A DNA stretch of 64,000 bases from Halobacillus sp. A1 (GTDB taxonomy: Bacteria > Bacillota > Bacilli > Bacillales > Halobacillaceae): contig NZ_JAIZEN010000004.1 in the NCBI RefSeq assembly GCF_024189295.1, forward strand, positions 124,001 through 188,000. The letters are read 5' to 3'. Shown here piece by piece: positions 7,907 through 16,303 of this stretch. Each line of letters starts with the position of its first letter. The stretch's first letter is position 1. A program made the position numbers and the translations under genes. A model generated the notes under the pieces. It was not told the DNA's origin. It saw nothing but the letters and a program-made list of their open reading frames with translations, and searched no databases.

Positions 7907-9409
7907 CTAAGATTTATTTAAAAGGTTCAATACAGAGGCATGACGCAAACGAGTGTAAGATGTTACATAACTGATTACGTACATAGTAATGAAGCTTAAA
8001 ACAGAACAAAGGAATAAAGCCACATATATATTTCCTAGTACTTCAAAGCTGGTGAGCCAAATATAAGTACCTGAACCGACAAGTACAGAGGCGGTTGCGC
8101 CATAACGGTTTCCTCCATCCCAGAAGTACCCTAAAAGGATGGCTCCGAAAGTACCACTGATAATGGCAGAAAAACTGAATTGAATCAATAAAGCGAGTGA
8201 TTCTGGCGGTTGGATGGACAGGTATAAAGATAAGCCCCCGACAAGAATCAACGACCATTTTGACGCGGTAACCGCCCACTTATCGACTGCATCTGCGGAC
8301 AAGCTTGAAAATCGTTCCAGCAATGGTTTGACGATATCATTCCCAATACTGGACGTAACTGTTACGTACAATCCATCAGTACTTGAAAGAATGGCAGACA
8401 GCAGGCCGATGACTAAAATACCGACGATAATCGGAGGGAAAGCCTCCATCAAGTACATTGGCAGAGCGTGATCCATATTAGATATGCCAGGTGCAATGAC
8501 TCGGGCAGCCAGGCCGCCGAATACCATTAAAGTGCTTATAAAAAATAAATTGATTCCTGCTGACATCGTAAACGGCCGTAAATCTTCTTCTTTTTCCAGG
8601 GATAGAAACTTATTAGCGAGTTGTGGAGTCAGGACAAACCCTATCATCAGAAATTGGATCGCTATTACAGCGAGAGCATTATCATAAGGCCCGCCATCTG
8701 AAAAAGGAGTCACGAGGCCTGGATCTGCTGCAGCTAATTGACTTTTTAATTCAGAAAAAACAGAGAATCCACCGCCAATTGTCCAAAATAAGGAAAGAAA
8801 AACGATGATCCCTGTAATCCCCATCAAAATTCCTTGTATACCATCGGTTATCAGCTGAGCGAACATTCCTCCGAGCCTAATGTAAAAAACGGTAATAACC
8901 ACGCCTATTACAATCCCTGCACTATAAGGAATTCCCATGATCGTCTCAAATATCGAGGCCATGCCGACATTTTGTCCTACAATGTAATAAATATTGAATA
9001 GCAGCAGTAAGGATACGATAGTCTGTAAGGATTTACTATTGTATCTTTTTCCGAGCCACTCAGGCAGGGTAGAGACTCCCCCTGCACGATGATGAACTTT
9101 CCAGAACTTTTTTGCAAGAAGCAGTAAAGCGATCCAGGCTACCCCGAATGCCCCAAGTACATACCAGAGCACTGATAATCCATGAGCATAAGCGAGGCCG
9201 GGGACTCCTATGTAAAGGTTGGCGCTGGCAAAAGTGGCGGAGAAACTGGCTCCTACAATCCAGGGTGGCACCTTTCCCTGGGCTGTGGCGAATCCTTTCA
9301 TGGATTGGCTGAATTTTTTACCTTTATTTCCGATGTAAGAAAGCAGGAAAATATAACTTATAAATAAACTGGCTGATATCCATAGGACGGGTCCTGATAA
9401 TACTTCCAT
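7907..9409 (-). CDS. Sodium:solute symporter (SSS family)
   Basis: A 500-residue polytopic transporter, with about 13 membrane segments as usual for the sodium:solute symporter family (relatives include PutP and PanF). The GASFSATFASANLYIGVPG stretch in the second segment is typical of the family's sodium-binding region. Substrates in the family range from proline to pantothenate and carboxylates and cannot be assigned here. It is preceded two bases upstream by a 32-residue membrane microprotein on the same strand, almost certainly co-translated. Confidence 0.9.
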   Translation of the reverse strand: MEVLSGPVLWISASLFISYIFLLSYIGNKGKKFSQSMKGFATAQGKVPPWIVGASFSATFASANLYIGVPGLAYAHGLSVLWYVLGAFGVAWIALLLLAKKFWKVHHRAGGVSTLPEWLGKRYNSKSLQTIVSLLLLFNIYYIVGQNVGMASIFETIMGIPYSAGIVIGVVITVFYIRLGGMFAQLITDGIQGILMGITGIIVFLSLFWTIGGGFSVFSELKSQLAAADPGLVTPFSDGGPYDNALAVIAIQFLMIGFVLTPQLANKFLSLEKEEDLRPFTMSAGINLFFISTLMVFGGLAARVIAPGISNMDHALPMYLMEAFPPIIVGILVIGLLSAILSSTDGLYVTVTSSIGNDIVKPLLERFSSLSADAVDKWAVTASKWSLILVGGLSLYLSIQPPESLALLIQFSFSAIISGTFGAILLGYFWDGGNRYGATASVLVGSGTYIWLTSFEVLGNIYVALFLCSVLSFITMYVISYVTSYTRLRHASVLNLLNKS

Positions 9410-9411
9410 AA

Positions 9412-9510
9412 TTAAGCTTGCTCCTTTCTCTTTTTAGGATAAATTCTTTGCCATAATACAATACCACTGATCCAGAAAAATACTATTCCGATAAAATATA
9501 CAGTCAACAT
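9412..9510 (-). CDS. Microprotein (32 residues) upstream of the symporter
   Basis: ATG at 9510 is preceded by AAAAGGAG about nine bases away. The product is one hydrophobic segment (residues about 2-19, containing FFWISGIVLW) followed by a basic tail (YPKKRKEQA). It ends two bases before the symporter start. The pattern of a single-span basic-tailed peptide coupled to an SSS transporter resembles small accessory subunits seen next to other sodium symporters. The family is not recognised and the role is inferred from position. Confidence 0.65.
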   Translation of the reverse strand: MLTVYFIGIVFFWISGIVLWQRIYPKKRKEQA

Positions 9511-9562
9511 ATGTAGAACACTCCTTTTAAATGGGGGGATAATTTTAAACCCTTCAAAAAAA

Positions 9563-9611
9563 GCAGCCATAAGCAGAATGCCCCTTTATAAAGGAGAAAG
9601 CTTATGGCTGC
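9563..9611 (-). terminator. Terminator of the DUF2292 gene
   Basis: Perfect arms GCAGCCATAAGC and GCTTATGGCTGC enclose a 25-base loop; on the minus strand the stem is followed by seven T. It lies downstream of the small gene at 9644-9787 and supports that gene being transcribed. Confidence 0.8.
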
Positions 9612-9643
9612 CTCTAGTTTATCTAGTCAGCAACGCTATTTAT

Positions 9644-9787
9644 TTAAACTCTGACTTTTTCACTCTTTTCCAGTTGAATGACTTTTCCATCTTGGACGAC
9701 GAGTTTTATCGAACCAAATTTCATAGTCGAAAGCATCGATTCGATCTCATTCGTGACCTTTTTTAAGTGTTCTTCCTCATTCTGCAG
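9644..9787 (-). CDS. DUF2292 (YezD-like) small protein with a CTG start
   Basis: A 47-residue frame ending MKFGSIKLVVQDGKVIQLEK, matching the FGS(V/I)xxxxxDGxVxQIE core of DUF2292/YezD proteins. There is no in-frame ATG, GTG or TTG ahead of the conserved part: the frame is open back to a TGA, and AAAGGAG (9797-9803) is nine bases before CTG 9787. Initiation at CTG is therefore the best reading. An internal ATG would give only 26 residues without a ribosome site. The gene lies between a SAM riboswitch and a strong terminator, so it belongs to sulfur metabolism control. A base error or young pseudogene is the alternative. Confidence 0.6.
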   Translation of the reverse strand: MQNEEEHLKKVTNEIESMLSTMKFGSIKLVVQDGKVIQLEKSEKVRV

Positions 9788-9833
9788 TTTGATCCACTCC
9801 TTTCCCTGAACGTTTCAAGGTACAGTCGACAAT

Positions 9834-9863
9834 AAAAAAAGCCCCTCAAAAATTTGAGAGACT
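9834..9863 (-). terminator. Regulatory terminator of the SAM riboswitch
   Basis: On the minus strand an 11-pair stem with two G-U pairs is followed by seven T (plus-strand A run 9834-9840). It is the off-state hairpin of the leader, placed between the aptamer and the DUF2292 gene. Confidence 0.85.
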
Positions 9864-9891
9864 TCTAATAAACGTACATCGCTATATGTAC

Positions 9892-9994
9892 CTTATCTCT
9901 CAAAATGGATTTCCATTTTGCTGGAGTTAGCACCTTGCAGATTGCAGGTTGCCGGGCTTCACAGGGCCAGTCCCTCAGCCGCTCTTGATAAGAG
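9892..9994 (-). promoter_or_regulatory. SAM-I (S-box) riboswitch aptamer
   Basis: Read on the minus strand, the hallmark blocks appear in order: CTTATCAAGAG, GGCTGAGGGA, TGGCCC(T)GTGAAGCCCGGCAACC, AAGGTGCTAACTCCAGCAA and closing AGATAAGG. P1 is CTTATC with GATAAG. S-boxes bind S-adenosylmethionine and normally terminate transcription when methionine/SAM is plentiful. Only the small DUF2292 gene follows, ended by a strong terminator, so this riboswitch seems dedicated to that gene. Confidence 0.95.
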
Positions 9995-10015
9995 CTATTT
10001 AACTTATTTTTTTGA

Positions 10016-10044
10016 ATTTTACATGAATTACTCAAAAGTGTCAA
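10016..10044 (-). promoter_or_regulatory. Promoter of the SAM riboswitch leader
   Basis: On the minus strand TTGACA (10044-10039) and TAAAAT (10021-10016) are exactly 17 bases apart, placing the transcript start about 15 bases before the aptamer. Confidence 0.75.
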
Positions 10045-10079
10045 TGTCCTCTGTGTCTAACTTTGGAAATTAATTATAT

Positions 10080-10104
10080 GTTTAAATCGGGTACTCGTGG
10101 GTAT
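10080..10104 (+). promoter_or_regulatory. SigB-type general-stress promoter
   Basis: GTTTAA (10080-10085) and GGGTAT (10099-10104) are 13 bases apart, matching the Bacillus SigB consensus (GTTTAA, 12-14, GGGTAT). It lies 35 bases upstream of the next start codon. Confidence 0.65.
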
Positions 10105-10138
10105 TATTCTGATATAACATTAGAGGGCGGGTGATCCT

Positions 10139-10585
10139 ATGAATCAAAATATTTCCCATGCAGAAATGGATGGCATTCTTAAGAATTTAGAGGATGACTA
10201 CATTCGAGCACTGGATGGAAATGACTCGACAAACATAGAGGAGTTTGTTGAGCAGTTCCTTTATGACTCCTGGCACTACAACGACCGCAATATCGAATCC
10301 ATCCAAAAAGTCATGAGCCGATATTCAGGAGGCGAGATCCATGCGAACACTTTTTCAGGATCTTTCCAAAAAATGGTGGATCACTTACAGAAGAAGCTGG
10401 CCAGCCTGGATGAAGATGATCAGTATCCGATGGTCCATTCTCCATTAGGCGCATCTATATTAGTTGCATTTGTAGATGGTCTAGTCATCCAATACTATAC
10501 AGCAGTTTACACCGTAGACGATTTGAAAGAGGCAACACCTCATTTCAAGCAAATCATATTAAACGCTTTACGTATGGAGCGATAA
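10139..10585 (+). CDS. Conserved-looking protein, TetR C-terminal-domain-like, no HTH
   Basis: A 148-residue acidic helical protein. The last third (SILVAFVDGLVIQYYTAVY followed by FKQIILNALR) resembles the final dimerisation helices of TetR-family regulators, where (V/F)DGLxxQ is common, but there is no room for the N-terminal DNA-binding domain. It could be a helical sensor or decoy partner of a regulator; this is a weak resemblance judged by eye. The ATG follows GGGCGGGTGAT, and a SigB-type promoter lies just upstream. A strong terminator follows, so it is a single-gene unit. Confidence 0.6.
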   Translation: MNQNISHAEMDGILKNLEDDYIRALDGNDSTNIEEFVEQFLYDSWHYNDRNIESIQKVMSRYSGGEIHANTFSGSFQKMVDHLQKKLASLDEDDQYPMVHSPLGASILVAFVDGLVIQYYTAVYTVDDLKEATPHFKQIILNALRMER

Positions 10586-10590
10586 CGGTA

Positions 10591-10623
10591 AAAAAGCCAC
10601 GAGGAGACTCTCGTGGCTTTTTT
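10591..10623 (+). terminator. Rho-independent terminator
   Basis: GCCACGAG and CTCGTGGC arms with a 6-base loop, extended by five A before and six T after, directly after the stop codon. Confidence 0.9.
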
Positions 10624-10750
10624 AATTTCAGGATCTTTTCCCAGAAGTATTGATAAACTCTTCATCAATGGAATATTTTACAAAAAAATAATAATGGCTA
10701 GTATAGTAAAAACTAAACTTAGAAAGAAATTTCTTGAGAAGCCAAAAGGT

Positions 10751-11468
10751 ATATATGGCAGCATTGTGGAAGACTTGATTTCGAGGCATTGGGTGGGAGG
10801 AACAGGGCGGCGGGGAATGACTCGCTTTCCGTGGGAGCGCGGTGAGCTTCCTCGGACGTCCCGTCCTGCGGGATCTCACCAAGCACTCTCTTCCCACAGG
10901 AGTCTCCCCATTCCCCGCCGCCCTCACTATAAATGTGCTTCTCGAAATAGCTTAAAAAGAACCTTATCAATAATAGTGGGATCATTAACTCCAGTGCTCT
11001 GTTTATAGCATTTTAGTTTATAAACTTCCTGCACTTTAAGGTAGGTCCAAGCATTTGCATGCATACAAAAGTATCGCTGGTGATCACTCAAGAGCAGTTA
11101 TTTTTTAAGTGAAGCACCTCAAAAAAATGTTTTCGTTATCCTCGCAAAGGCAAGAAGCCACAAGAAAAGGCTAGACTCTTGGAGTACACGGTGTTTTCTA
11201 ATATTTCCAATCAGTGGCTAATATTTTTAAACTTGGTATAGTTTCGAGCCCCTTCCCATCGTATGGTGGCTTTAGAAAACGGTGAGACTCCTGTGGGATG
11301 TACATGATCGGTGAGATCCCGGAAGGCGAAGCCTGAGGAAGCTCACCACATGCCCACGGAAAGCGATCCGTTTTCTAAAGCCACCATCTTCTCATACAAA
11401 AGTCTCGAAACGGATTCTTCAAGAATAGGGAGCTTTTATGAATATCAATACGGAAATTTAACAGAGCC
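10751..11468 (+). repeat. Intergenic repeat copy R2 (composite)
   Basis: Starts with the family's left signature (ATATGGCA, GTGGAAGACTTG, TTTCGAG). It contains module A, whose 16-base arms AGGGCGGCGGGGAATG (10804-10819) and CATTCCCCGCCGCCCT (10909-10924) are 89 bases apart. It then contains module C (about 11263-11385), flanked by TGGTGGCTTTAGAAAACGG and its inverse. It ends with GTCTCGAAAC, TATGAATATCAA and TTTAACAGAGCC at 11468. The left terminus proper is not preserved. Together with the flanks this explains most of the gap 10586-11601. Confidence 0.8.
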
Positions 11469-11601
11469 AAATGAAATAGTTCTTTCTGTAAACTCATTCT
11501 CAGAAAGTTTTATATATTTCAAAGGGAATATGATACCATGAGAAAAGCGAAAGATTCTTAGCGCGCAGGCTTTTTTTGAAAAAAGGAGTAGTGAATGAGT
11601 A

Positions 11602-12912
11602 ATGAAACAGCATGATAGAATGCACGACCTGATTGGGGTGGGGGTTGGCCCTTTTAATTTGAGCCTAGCCGCCTTATTAGATGAAATAGACGATGTTGAC
11701 AGTGTCTTTTTTGAGCAGAAAGAGCAATTCGACTGGCATCCAGGCATGTTGATCGAAGGCACTAAGCTTCAAGTCCCTTTCCTCGCAGACCTTGTGACGA
11801 TGGCAGATCCGACGAACAAGCATAGCTTCCTCAACTATATAAGTAAAAATGATCGTATGTATCAGTTCTACTTCCTCCAAAGACTCGATATCCCGCGTCG
11901 AGAGTATAATGACTACTGTCAGTGGGTCTCCCGCAGGCTTTCGAGCTGTCAGTTTGGACAAGAAGTAACAAGCATTCGTCATGTGAAAGAACATGAAGAT
12001 TATTTTGAAGTCACGGTAAAGGATTTAAAAACAAACCAATTGAACGTTTATAAAACGAAGCATATCGTCATGGGGACGGGAAGTGTACCCGTTATGCCTA
12101 AATCGTTTAAGGGGCTCCCTGAAGAAGATGTTTTCCATACTGCAGATTATGTCCCGAACCAGGATCGCTGCCGAAGTGCTCAATCTGTAACCGTTGTAGG
12201 TTCCGGCCAAAGTGCAGCAGAAACTTTCCGGGAATTACTCAAGGAACAAAGGGATTGCGGCTTTCGTCTCGACTGGATTACACGCTCGGCAAGCTTTGAA
12301 TCCATGGAAGAGTCGAAGCTGAGTCTTGAGCACTTTTCTCCAGATTACGTGAAATATTTCTATCAGCTTCCCCAAAAGGATAAAGATGAAATATTTGCGA
12401 ATCAGGGACTGTATTACAAAGGCATCAGTAATCATACCATCGAAGATATTTACAATCTTCTGTATGAATACTCCATTGGGGAAGATCAACTGAATGTTGG
12501 TATGCAAGTCTTAAGTGAAGTGAGAGGAATCGAGGAGAAGGATGACGGCTCTGGTTATGTTCTCGATTGCTATCACTGGCAGAAAAAAGAGACATTCAAA
12601 CATCATAGTGAAGTCGTCATAACCGCAACAGGATATAAGCCTCACGTGCCGGACTTCGTTCATTATTTAAGTGATTTTTTAGAATGGGATGAAAAAGGAC
12701 GTTATAAGGTTGAAGCGGACTATCGTTTAAAGAAAACGGAAGAAACCGACAACGAAATTTATGTTCATAGCGGGATCTCTCATACCCACGGGGTAGGTTC
12801 AACTAACCTGGGTCTAGCCGTACACCGAAATAAAGTTATTATCAACCATCTATTAGGAAGAGAAGAGTATAAACTTCCAGACAGAAGTATTTTTCAATCT
12901 TTTGATATCTAG
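11602..12912 (+). CDS. Lysine/ornithine N-monooxygenase family protein (IucD/SidA/PvdA)
   Basis: An FAD- and NADPH-dependent hydroxylase of 436 residues, the family that hydroxylates the side-chain amine of lysine or ornithine for hydroxamate siderophores. GVGVGPFNLS near the N-terminus is the FAD loop, VVGSGQSAAE near residue 200 the NADPH loop, and ATGY(K)PHVPDF the late family motif. AAAAAGGAG lies 13 bases before the ATG. It stands alone, with a strong terminator behind it and no siderophore synthetase or transporter nearby. It may therefore act with genes elsewhere, or with a different amine. No clear Fur box was seen. Confidence 0.85.
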   Translation: MKQHDRMHDLIGVGVGPFNLSLAALLDEIDDVDSVFFEQKEQFDWHPGMLIEGTKLQVPFLADLVTMADPTNKHSFLNYISKNDRMYQFYFLQRLDIPRREYNDYCQWVSRRLSSCQFGQEVTSIRHVKEHEDYFEVTVKDLKTNQLNVYKTKHIVMGTGSVPVMPKSFKGLPEEDVFHTADYVPNQDRCRSAQSVTVVGSGQSAAETFRELLKEQRDCGFRLDWITRSASFESMEESKLSLEHFSPDYVKYFYQLPQKDKDEIFANQGLYYKGISNHTIEDIYNLLYEYSIGEDQLNVGMQVLSEVRGIEEKDDGSGYVLDCYHWQKKETFKHHSEVVITATGYKPHVPDFVHYLSDFLEWDEKGRYKVEADYRLKKTEETDNEIYVHSGISHTHGVGSTNLGLAVHRNKVIINHLLGREEYKLPDRSIFQSFDI

Positions 12913-12920
12913 TGAGTGCA

Positions 12921-12950
12921 AAAACCAGCATCATGATGCTGGTTTTTTTT
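12921..12950 (+). terminator. Rho-independent terminator
   Basis: A perfectly symmetrical AAACCAGCATCATGATGCTGGTTT sequence, stem of at least eight pairs, followed by eight T, eight bases after the monooxygenase stop. Confidence 0.9.
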
Positions 12951-12983
12951 ATGCAATCATTTACCATTATTCCGTATATTCAG

Positions 12984-12999
12984 TGAATATTCGTATATG
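12984..12999 (+). promoter_or_regulatory. Possible distal ARG box
   Basis: TGAATATTCGTATATG resembles an ArgR/AhrC box (TGNATWWWWATNCA) with departures. It lies about 160 bases before the operon promoter, where a second ArgR hexamer could loop. Weak by itself. Confidence 0.3.
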
Positions 13000-13069
13000 T
13001 AAATTTCTATCTATTTCAAAAATAACGGCTCTATTAACGAGAGAGGATCAAAAAAAATATATTTTTTGT

Positions 13070-13083
13070 TGAAAGCGCTTACC
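13070..13083 (+). promoter_or_regulatory. cre-like CcpA site upstream of the arginine operon
   Basis: TGAAAGCGCTTACC matches the cre consensus TGWAARCGYTWNCW at 13 of 14 positions. It lies about 80 bases before the TTGACA of the arg promoter, a position from which CcpA could act as activator or repressor. Confidence 0.55.
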
Positions 13084-13150
13084 AACAACGTGTGACTGAC
13101 ATTGTTTAACGTATTTTATATCCCTGAAATTAAAATTTAATCCCGAGCTG

Positions 13151-13179
13151 TTGACAGATTTTATCACAGGGGTAATAAT
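13151..13179 (+). promoter_or_regulatory. Promoter of the arginine operon with adjoining ARG box
   Basis: Perfect TTGACA (13151-13156) is followed after 16-17 bases by TAATAAT. The initial transcribed region 13193-13215 holds TGTATAATTATTAT on the minus strand, one position off TGNATWWWWATNCA, and so a likely AhrC/ArgR operator. Confidence 0.6.
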
Positions 13180-13238
13180 GTCATAAATATACGGTATATA
13201 TAATAATTATACATAATTGAAAAAGAGGTGACTGAAGT

Positions 13239-14273
13239 TTGGATATCGGAATAATCGGAGCGACAGGATATGGAGGAGTAGAACTCTTCAGGCTTTTATA
13301 TAATCATCCAGAAGTAAAAACTATCAATCTATATTCTTCCTCACAAAGTGGAGAATCTATTCAAGAGATATACAGCCATTTGAACAATGAAGAATATGTT
13401 TTAAAAGACCTTGATACGGAAGTAATGAAGCAGCAGCTGGATGTCATTTTTCTCGCTACGCCCGCAGGAGTTTCGAGTGAACTTACGCCACAGCTTGCAG
13501 GAGGCAAGGGAGTTGTCATCGACCTCTCGGGCGACCTTCGTCTTAACAGTCCAGAAGAGTATGCAGCCTGGTATAAAAAATCCCCTGCTTCAGAGGAAGT
13601 ACTAAAACAGTCGGTTTATGGACTTGCGGAGTGGAACAAGGAAGCGATCCAATCTGCAAAAATAGTCGCCAATCCTGGATGTTACCCGACAGCTGCGTTA
13701 ATTGGGTTAGGACCTATCGTGCATGAACGATTAGCAGACCCTTCCCGAATCATCATCGACGCTAAGTCCGGAGTGTCAGGAGCGGGTAAAAACTCTAATC
13801 ACGTGACCCACTTTGCGAATACTCAGGAAAACTTCCGAATATATAAAGTAAATCAGCATCAACATATACCAGAAATTGAGCAGCAACTCGGAAATTGGAA
13901 TGAAGAAACGGAACCTATTACATTTTCCACCCACTTGGTTCCCATGACTCGAGGAATTATGGCGACGATGTATGTAGAGCTGAATAATGTACTCAGCTTA
14001 GAAGAATTGGTCGGATTATATCAGACGGCCTATAAAGATCATCCATTTGTAAGAGTAAGGAGAGCAGGAGATTTCCCTTGTACGAGAGACGTATATGCAT
14101 CCAACTATTGTGACATAGGGCTCGCACTGGATGAACGTACAGGGAGACTGACAATAGTAGCTGTCATTGACAACTTGATGAAAGGCGCTGCCAGCCAGGC
14201 TGTCCAGAACATGAACCTGACACAAGGAATAGATGAAACAACAGGGCTGATGCAAGTCCCTGTATATCCATAA
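13239..14273 (+). CDS. argC: N-acetyl-gamma-glutamyl-phosphate reductase
   Basis: Third step of arginine synthesis: NADPH-dependent reduction of N-acetylglutamyl phosphate to the semialdehyde. The 344-residue protein has the GATGYGG nucleotide loop (7-13) and the catalytic C148 in ANPGCYPTA. The start is TTG, eight bases after AAAGAGGTG, as no in-frame ATG is near. It heads the argCJBD-carAB-argF cluster and would receive ArgR/AhrC repression from the boxes around the promoter. Confidence 0.95.
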   Translation: MDIGIIGATGYGGVELFRLLYNHPEVKTINLYSSSQSGESIQEIYSHLNNEEYVLKDLDTEVMKQQLDVIFLATPAGVSSELTPQLAGGKGVVIDLSGDLRLNSPEEYAAWYKKSPASEEVLKQSVYGLAEWNKEAIQSAKIVANPGCYPTAALIGLGPIVHERLADPSRIIIDAKSGVSGAGKNSNHVTHFANTQENFRIYKVNQHQHIPEIEQQLGNWNEETEPITFSTHLVPMTRGIMATMYVELNNVLSLEELVGLYQTAYKDHPFVRVRRAGDFPCTRDVYASNYCDIGLALDERTGRLTIVAVIDNLMKGAASQAVQNMNLTQGIDETTGLMQVPVYP

Positions 14274-14295
14274 CGAATAGAAAGGGAGAGAGCGA

Positions 14296-15522
14296 TTGAT
14301 TCAAATAACGGACGCGCACAAGATTTCAAAGGTGGAGAATGGAACTCTTACATCGCCTAAAGGATTTATGTCGGGAGGACTGCATTGCGGCCTGCGACGA
14401 GCCAAAAAAGATTATGGATTATTGATGAGTGTTCAGCCCGCCTCTGTCGCGGCCGTTTACACCCAAAGTCACTTTCAAGCTCCTCCTTTAAAGGTTACCC
14501 AAGAGAGTATTGCTTCTTGTAACAAAATTCAAGCTATAGCCGTAAATAGTGCCATTGCCAATGCGTGCACAGGAAAAGAAGGTCTTGAGAATGCGTATAA
14601 AATGAGAGAACTGATTGCAGAACGTTATGAGCTGCCTGCAGATCATGTCGCTGTTGCATCAACAGGTGTCATCGGTCAGCAGCTGGAAATGGACAAGATC
14701 GAATACGGCTCGCAAAATGTTCAGCTGAGTAAAGAAAATGCCCATGATTTTCAACAAGCGATTTTAACGACGGATACATGTGAAAAATCAGCATGTTACC
14801 AAGTCGAAATTGATGGAGAAACGGTTACGGTAGCTGGAGCAGCTAAAGGATCTGGGATGATCCATCCGAATATGGCTACCATGCTGGGCTTTATCACTAC
14901 GGATGCAGCAATAGATTCACCCCATCTTCAGACAGCTTTGAGCCAATCTATCGAAAAAACCTTTAACCAAATCACTGTGGACGGCGAAACATCGACGAAT
15001 GATATGGTGCTGACCATGGCAAATGGAACAGTAGAAAACAACCCGCTTTCTCCTGAACATCCGCAGTGGAGTGCATTTCGAGAAACGCTCCAGCTCGTCT
15101 GCGAAGATTTGGCTAAAAAAATAGCTAAAGACGGAGAAGGAGCCACGAAATTGATAGAAGTCAACGTCACAGGAGCTCATACAAACGAGGAAGCTCGTAT
15201 TGTTGCTAAAAAAGTGGTCGGCTCCAGTTTAGTGAAAACGGCCGTTTACGGCGTGGATGCAAACTGGGGAAGAATCGTAGGCGCGATTGGTCATAGTGAA
15301 GCCAAAGTCGACGCTGAACATTGCAACATATACATCGAAAGCCAGCTTGTATTCAGTGATGGCACTCCCTGCCCTTTTTCTGAAAAGCAGGCAGAAGAAG
15401 ATATGAGTAAGGAGACAGTGACGATCAATATCGAACTGCAAGAAGGAACGGGATCAGGGACTGCCTGGGGGTGTGATTTAACATATGACTATGTCAAAAT
15501 CAATGCAAGCTATCGAACGTAA
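14296..15522 (+). CDS. argJ: Bifunctional ornithine acetyltransferase / N-acetylglutamate synthase
   Basis: Recycles the acetyl group from N-acetylornithine to glutamate. The enzyme is made as a precursor that cuts itself at a conserved Thr: [11 protein letters not shown] is present with T195 as the nucleophile. Length (408) is standard. The start is TTG, with AAAGGGAG upstream. No argA-type gene is seen, as expected when argJ performs both steps. Its end overlaps argB by 38 bp. Confidence 0.95.
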   Translation: MIQITDAHKISKVENGTLTSPKGFMSGGLHCGLRRAKKDYGLLMSVQPASVAAVYTQSHFQAPPLKVTQESIASCNKIQAIAVNSAIANACTGKEGLENAYKMRELIAERYELPADHVAVASTGVIGQQLEMDKIEYGSQNVQLSKENAHDFQQAILTTDTCEKSACYQVEIDGETVTVAGAAKGSGMIHPNMATMLGFITTDAAIDSPHLQTALSQSIEKTFNQITVDGETSTNDMVLTMANGTVENNPLSPEHPQWSAFRETLQLVCEDLAKKIAKDGEGATKLIEVNVTGAHTNEEARIVAKKVVGSSLVKTAVYGVDANWGRIVGAIGHSEAKVDAEHCNIYIESQLVFSDGTPCPFSEKQAEEDMSKETVTINIELQEGTGSGTAWGCDLTYDYVKINASYRT

Positions 15523-16303
15523 ACAAAAGCCCGTCCTCGTTATTAAACTGGGAGGGAGCATGATCAACCACCTTTCGGAAAGCTTTTATAAAAGCTTCTG
15601 CGAATTGAAAAAAAGGTACCAATGCGTAGTTGTACATGGCGGCGGTCCGGCGATCACAGCACTGCTGGAGGACTTGAATATCAAAGGAGAGTTCTTCGAA
15701 GGTCTTCGAAAAACGACGGCAGAAACCCTTGAAGTGGTGACGATGACGTTAGGCGGAACGGTCAGCGCCCAGGTAACTTCCGCATTTACTAAACAGGGGG
15801 TTCCCTGCGTAGGGCTTAAAGGCTCCGATGGCGGCTTGCTTCAAGCACGTTTGATCGATGAAGAGAAACTAGGTTTTGTTGGAGAAATAGAGGGTGTGAA
15901 TGGCGGATTGATCCAGCAGATTTTAGAGAAAGATTATATCCCTGTCATTGCACCGCTCGCAACTACAGCTGATGGCCAGATGGTGAATGTTAATGCTGAT
16001 GTCGCTGCAGCAGCTGTAGCTAATGCTCTGAATGCAGAAAAATTATTGTTTGTAACAGATGTGCCGGGCATTATGAATGAAGGCGAAATTATTGAACGAA
16101 CGACACCAGAAGAGATTGAATCCATGATTACAGCAGGTGTCATCTATGGAGGTATGATTCCGAAGGTCAAATCAGCTGTCAATGCCTTATCAGAGCACTT
16201 GCATGAAGTTCTGGTCGTAAGTGGAGAACAATCATTAGTACAAGGAGACGTGATTAAAGGAACCACGATCCATCAGACAGTAAAGGAAGGAGTCGTCAAA
16301 TGA
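15485..16303 (+). CDS. argB: Acetylglutamate kinase
   Basis: Phosphorylates N-acetylglutamate, second step of the pathway. The 272-residue sequence has VIKLGGSM near the start, VVHGGGP in the ATP/substrate loop and [10 protein letters not shown] in the C-terminal part. The longest form overlaps argJ by 38 bp. In-frame ATGs also exist at 15491 and 15503; the first has a weak GGGGGTGTG ribosome site. The end overlaps argD by four bases (ATGA), indicating translational coupling. Confidence 0.92.
   Translation: MTMSKSMQAIERKQKPVLVIKLGGSMINHLSESFYKSFCELKKRYQCVVVHGGGPAITALLEDLNIKGEFFEGLRKTTAETLEVVTMTLGGTVSAQVTSAFTKQGVPCVGLKGSDGGLLQARLIDEEKLGFVGEIEGVNGGLIQQILEKDYIPVIAPLATTADGQMVNVNADVAAAAVANALNAEKLLFVTDVPGIMNEGEIIERTTPEEIESMITAGVIYGGMIPKVKSAVNALSEHLHEVLVVSGEQSLVQGDVIKGTTIHQTVKEGVVK

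Noticed and set aside
10613-11008. Open frames of 88-131 codons on both strands within repeat R2, and similar ones in R4, R6, R9 and R10
   Set aside because: They follow the GC-rich palindromic modules, recur in several repeats in different frames, and lack ribosome sites and protein-like composition.
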